Source: Anaerolineae bacterium
Lineage (GTDB): Bacteria; Chloroflexota; Anaerolineae; JAAYZQ01
DNA: 24,858 bases
Direction: 5' to 3'
Assembly: GCA_016926595.1 (NCBI GenBank)
Contig: JAFGOG010000160.1
Span: 1-24,858 of the forward strand
Every line of letters begins with the position of its first letter. Position 1 is the first letter of the stretch. Below the pieces are notes generated by a model. That model worked only from the letters and a program-made list of their open reading frames with translations. It had not been told where the DNA came from and ran no database searches. Positions 22,096 through 24,858 of this stretch are shown one piece after another. The translations under genes and the position numbers were made by a program.

Positions 22096-23136
22096 GTGCA
22101 GAATACAAAATGTGGGGTCTCCAGCCCCAAAAAGAACAGCCAAGTTAGCGCCAGGTGGTCCGGGCAGCCTGCTCGGCAACCCAGGATAGCAAGCGGCTGG
22201 ATACTGCTGTCGCTGCTACTGCTGCTCATCCTGGCTGCATGTGGTGGGGCACAGAGCGCAACCGGCACAGCGCCAGCCTCCCCGGCGGTCACAAGCCTGC
22301 CCACAGCCACAGTGCAGCCGGCTACGCCCACCGCTACCTCGCCGCCGGTTCCCTTGGCCGCGATCGTCAACGGCCAGCCGATCCTCCTCGCCGATTATGA
22401 GCGGCGAGTAGCTCAATACGAGCAATCGATGCTGGCCCAGGGATTTGATCCCGGCACAGTGGAAGGCCAGGCGCGCCTAACTGAGATCCAGCAGGAAGTG
22501 CTGGACAATATGATCGACTCTGCCCTCGTCGAACAGGGAGCAGTCGGCCTGGGAGCAAGCATCAGCGATGCAGACCTGGAAGCCCAGATCATGGCCGACA
22601 TCGAGGCCGGTGGAGGGCAGGCAGCTTTCGACGAATGGCTGCAAGCCACAGGTCTGGCCCGTGAAGACTATAAACAAATGCTGCACGAGGCGTTACTGGC
22701 CCAGCGAGTGATGGACGCCGTCACCGCCAGCTTGCCCCAGGCAGCCGAACAGGTACACGCCCGCCAGATCGTCGTTGACAGCAAGGAGGTAGCCGAGCAG
22801 GTGTTGGCAGAGCTTCAGGTCGGAACCGATTTTGCGGCCGTAGCCCGGGAAAGGTCGACGGATCTGGCTACCAAAGACAACGGCGGCGATTTGGGTTGGT
22901 TTCCGCGCGGCCTGATTCCGCTGGAGCTGGAGAATCTGGCTTTTTCGTTACAGCCCGGCGAGATCGGCGGCCCGCTTCAACTGGGCGACGGCTATCACTT
23001 TGTGCAGGTGGTAGAACGCGACCCAGGCCGCGAGCTTTCGCCCGAGATGCAGGGCCAGTTGAGGCTTGTCCTCTTTGAGCGGTGGTTGGAAGAACAGCGC
23101 GCCCAGGCGATTATTGAGCGGTTGGTAGCAGAGTAG
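22096..23136 (+). CDS. SurA/PpiC-type peptidyl-prolyl isomerase lipoprotein
   Basis: The product (346 aa) is a foldase-like lipoprotein. A hydrophobic signal of about 15 residues ends in the lipobox LAAC (Cys49), after a positively charged N-terminus of about 33 residues. A short Thr/Pro/Ala-rich linker leads to a SurA-like N-domain (VNGQPILLADYERRV, then QEVLDNMIDSALVEQGA) and a parvulin domain at about 220-310 (VHARQIVVDSKEVAEQVL, GGDLGWFPRGLIPLELENLAF, GYHFVQVVER). The family helps proteins fold after export. GTG 22096 is the likelier start (AGG seven bases before); TTG 22090 is in frame but too close to it. The start remains uncertain. Confidence 0.85.
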   Translation: MQNTKCGVSSPKKNSQVSARWSGQPARQPRIASGWILLSLLLLLILAACGGAQSATGTAPASPAVTSLPTATVQPATPTATSPPVPLAAIVNGQPILLADYERRVAQYEQSMLAQGFDPGTVEGQARLTEIQQEVLDNMIDSALVEQGAVGLGASISDADLEAQIMADIEAGGGQAAFDEWLQATGLAREDYKQMLHEALLAQRVMDAVTASLPQAAEQVHARQIVVDSKEVAEQVLAELQVGTDFAAVARERSTDLATKDNGGDLGWFPRGLIPLELENLAFSLQPGEIGGPLQLGDGYHFVQVVERDPGRELSPEMQGQLRLVLFERWLEEQRAQAIIERLVAE

Positions 23137-23162
23137 ACAAGCAAACCACAATGTGGTATACT
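23134..23162 (+). promoter_or_regulatory. Sigma70-type promoter inside the parvulin gene stop
   Basis: TAGACA (23134-23139, the first three bases being the stop codon of the parvulin gene), 17 bases, then TATACT (23157-23162). Confidence 0.55.
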
Positions 23163-23182
23163 ACACTGGCGCGGGAGGCTCA

Positions 23183-24514
23183 ATGCCGTCAGATCGAAGA
23201 GGATTGATTTGGATACTGCTGGCTACAGCAGCACTCTTGCTGCTGATAGCCATCGGTGCCGTGTTGGCCTTCCTGGTGCTTCGCCAACGCCCGGTCACGG
23301 CCGCCAAGGGCTGGCAGGATCCAATCGCCGCTATCGCTCCCGACAAGATCGCTCCCGATCTGGCACTCTACCCCCTGGCCGGGGCTTTGGAATCGGAGAC
23401 GATTGACGCTGCCCTCGACAACGACGAGCTCCATACAGCATATGCAGCGCTCACGCTTGCATTCGACCTGCGCGACGAACAGCGCAGCGGCCGGCTGCTC
23501 CAGCTTGGCAGTCGATTTTCTGCTGCACAAGAGCCCGACATGGCCCGGCTGGCCTATCAGCAAGTATACGACTTGGCGATCCTCAGCCCGGAGATGAACG
23601 ACCCGCTCCGCACCGATGCCCTGTTGGCCGACGGCAAGAACTGGGCAGAGTTGGGCCATGAAGAAGAGGCAGGCAGAGCCTATGATCAGGTTTACACCAT
23701 CGCTGTCAAGAGCCCTTATCTTCAGGTCGCTTATCGCCGCGACCTGCTCACCAGGCTCGCCACAGTCTATGCCGACCTGGGCCAGACCGATAGGGCCGAC
23801 CTATGCCGCCAGCAGATAGCTACGCTGACCCAGGGATCCCAGCCCCAACTCTCCGGCCCGGTCGGCCAGGCCATGGAGCTGCTGGCAAACCCCCTGACGC
23901 AGGTCTCCTCGGCCGAGATTGGGGCATTGGAGGAGAACAGGCGCCAAGCAGCCTACAGTGTGCTGCAGGCGGCAGCCGGCGGGGCTGCGCCGCCATCCGA
24001 TCTGATAAACAACCTGGCCCAGGCTTTGAAAGCTGAAGACCAGGCTAAACTCGCCTTCTACCAGCAGGAGCGGGAGGCCACGACCCAACCCAGTCGACGG
24101 GTGAATGTGGACTGGTCCTTGATCGACTGGCTGATGCTCAAGTACAAAGTGGCCCTGCGTGGTTTTGGCCTGTCCATCGTGCCTGAATGGGAACAACAGG
24201 CCGCTGCGGTCCAGTCCGAGCTGAGCAAGGCATACGAGTCTTTGCGTTTCGATTATGAAGACCTGGTCACGTCACTGCCAGACGCCGCGTTGATGGAACC
24301 AGGCCGGTACGGGGTGCGGCGGATGTTGATCCTGGCCGGGCGATTGGGACAATACCCGAACTATGCTGAGCAACAATTAGCCGACAAGCTGCAAGAGGCC
24401 GCCAGGAACATGATCATTGCCGGTATGGTCGAGCCGTTGTACGTGGACATCCAGTCCGACAAGACAGGACTGTGGTTTCTTCTCAGCCCTGCGGATCAGT
24501 ATGGGTCACAGTGA
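23183..24514 (+). CDS. Membrane-anchored helical-repeat (TPR-like) protein
   Basis: The product (443 aa from ATG 23183, ribosome binding site GGGAGG four bases before) has an N-terminal membrane helix at about 8-35, so the rest is probably external. From about 70 to 220 it is built of helix pairs resembling tetratricopeptide repeats (SGRLLQLGSRFSAAQEPDMARLAYQQ-like units, in short: LQLGSRFSAAQ, ARLAYQQVYDLAI, AELGHEEEAGRAYDQVYTIA, ATVYADLGQTDRADLCRQQ). The C-terminal 220 residues are helical and unassigned, ending with a short beta-like stretch (VEPLYVDIQSDKTGLWFLL). No enzyme motif is visible. A role in protein-protein contact at the envelope is inferred. An upstream in-frame start at 23153 overlaps the promoter and is unlikely. 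Confidence 0.7.
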   Translation: MPSDRRGLIWILLATAALLLLIAIGAVLAFLVLRQRPVTAAKGWQDPIAAIAPDKIAPDLALYPLAGALESETIDAALDNDELHTAYAALTLAFDLRDEQRSGRLLQLGSRFSAAQEPDMARLAYQQVYDLAILSPEMNDPLRTDALLADGKNWAELGHEEEAGRAYDQVYTIAVKSPYLQVAYRRDLLTRLATVYADLGQTDRADLCRQQIATLTQGSQPQLSGPVGQAMELLANPLTQVSSAEIGALEENRRQAAYSVLQAAAGGAAPPSDLINNLAQALKAEDQAKLAFYQQEREATTQPSRRVNVDWSLIDWLMLKYKVALRGFGLSIVPEWEQQAAAVQSELSKAYESLRFDYEDLVTSLPDAALMEPGRYGVRRMLILAGRLGQYPNYAEQQLADKLQEAARNMIIAGMVEPLYVDIQSDKTGLWFLLSPADQYGSQ

Positions 24515-24561
24515 TGGGGTGCGTGACGTGCGAGCATCCCATAGGGTAAAGGAGCTGTGCG

Positions 24562-24858
24562 ATGCTGGATCGGTTTGACGATCGAACACTCGAAATTGCC
24601 ACCGTCGTCGTGGTAGTCCTGATTGCGCTGGTCCTGTTGTGCTACCTGGCGATCTTTATCAACCCCTGGGTCCCGTTTAACTTGTTTCAGCCACCTACGC
24701 GGACCCCGGTCGCCGTCGTGACGTCGGCCTTACTGCCAACCTGGACGCCTTCGCCGACGCCGACAGCGACCAGTACTGCCACGCCGACGCCCACCTGGAC
24801 CCCTTCGCCGACGCCGACGAATACGGCCCTGCCAACTGCGACCAATACCCCTACTCCC
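24562..24858 (+). CDS. Membrane-anchored Pro/Thr-rich protein (3' end outside window)
   Basis: The frame starts at ATG 24562 (AAGGAG seven bases upstream) and is open at the window end (99 codons). A short N-terminus (MLDRFDDRTLEIA) is followed by one transmembrane helix (about 13-34), and then a Thr/Pro-rich linker with repeated T-W-T-P-S-P-T-P-T units. This architecture (cytoplasmic stub, anchor, external linker) recurs in the window. Whatever domain follows is not visible, so no function is offered. Confidence 0.7.
   Translation, partial: MLDRFDDRTLEIATVVVVVLIALVLLCYLAIFINPWVPFNLFQPPTRTPVAVVTSALLPTWTPSPTPTATSTATPTPTWTPSPTPTNTALPTATNTPTP
24739..24818 (+). repeat. Two 26-base direct copies 54 bases apart
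   Basis: The segments 24739-24764 and 24793-24818 are identical except for one base. Both encode a T-W-T-P-S-P-T-P-T-type unit of the linker. More copies may follow past the window. Confidence 0.75.

Noticed and set aside
24739..24818. Spaced repeats as a CRISPR-like array.
   Set aside because: Only two copies, inside an open coding frame and explained by a repetitive Thr/Pro linker.

Overview
The window reads as a stretch of high-GC bacterial chromosome, most likely from a Chloroflexota lineage (Anaerolineae-like). That assignment is an inference. It rests on the mix of GH127, a PF14249 tocopherol-cyclase-like protein, DUF2270, a two-gene hypothetical module that I believe resembles Chloroflexota proteins, and envelope proteins with Pro/Thr-rich linkers. 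Genes are dense on both strands. No gene-free stretch exceeds about 200 bases. I saw no tRNA, rRNA, CRISPR array or insertion sequence.

The main discovery is two selenoprotein peroxidase genes. Each is split by one in-frame UGA exactly at the peroxidatic cysteine position of its family. At 5448-5918 a small AhpC/TSA-like redoxin has a U-x-x-C active site (UGA at 5577-5579). At 21154-21942 an AhpE-like peroxiredoxin (P-x-x-x-T-x-x-U, UGA at 21289-21291) is fused to a C-terminal glutaredoxin domain. Both have a plausible bacterial SECIS hairpin just after the UGA, their own promoter and a good ribosome binding site. Ordinary gene calling would report each as two fragments. UGA is a normal stop elsewhere in the window, so recoding to tryptophan is unlikely.

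Layout: 1-5255 (minus) is an apparent operon of GH127 glycosidase, penicillin-acylase-type Ntn hydrolase and DUF2270 membrane protein. 5448-7144 (plus) holds Sec-redoxin 1 followed by a tocopherol-cyclase-like gene. 7077-9466 (minus) holds a CorA-type channel and a DHA2-type MFS exporter. 9627-10697 (plus) holds a tiny membrane protein and a ParB/Srx-fold protein. 10768-12860 (minus) is a two-gene module of unknown function. 13017-15798 (plus) is an overlapping tgt-uppP-pstS-like set. 15780-17206 (minus) is an Rrf2 regulator translationally coupled to adenosine deaminase, divergent from OsmC and BirA (17370-18617, plus). 18748-24858 (plus) is an envelope-flavoured run: two small membrane proteins, a GT39-type glycosyltransferase, Sec-Prx-Grx, a parvulin lipoprotein, a helical-repeat membrane protein and a partial anchored Pro/Thr-rich protein.

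Promoters are unusually easy to read. At least ten sites match TTGACA/TATAAT-like boxes with exactly 17 bp between them. The strongest regulatory locus is the divergent rrf2/osmC region, where two promoters share overlapping -35 boxes around an inverted repeat. Redox-related genes (two Sec peroxidases, OsmC, a cysteine-rich Rrf2) recur across the window, but they do not form one operon.
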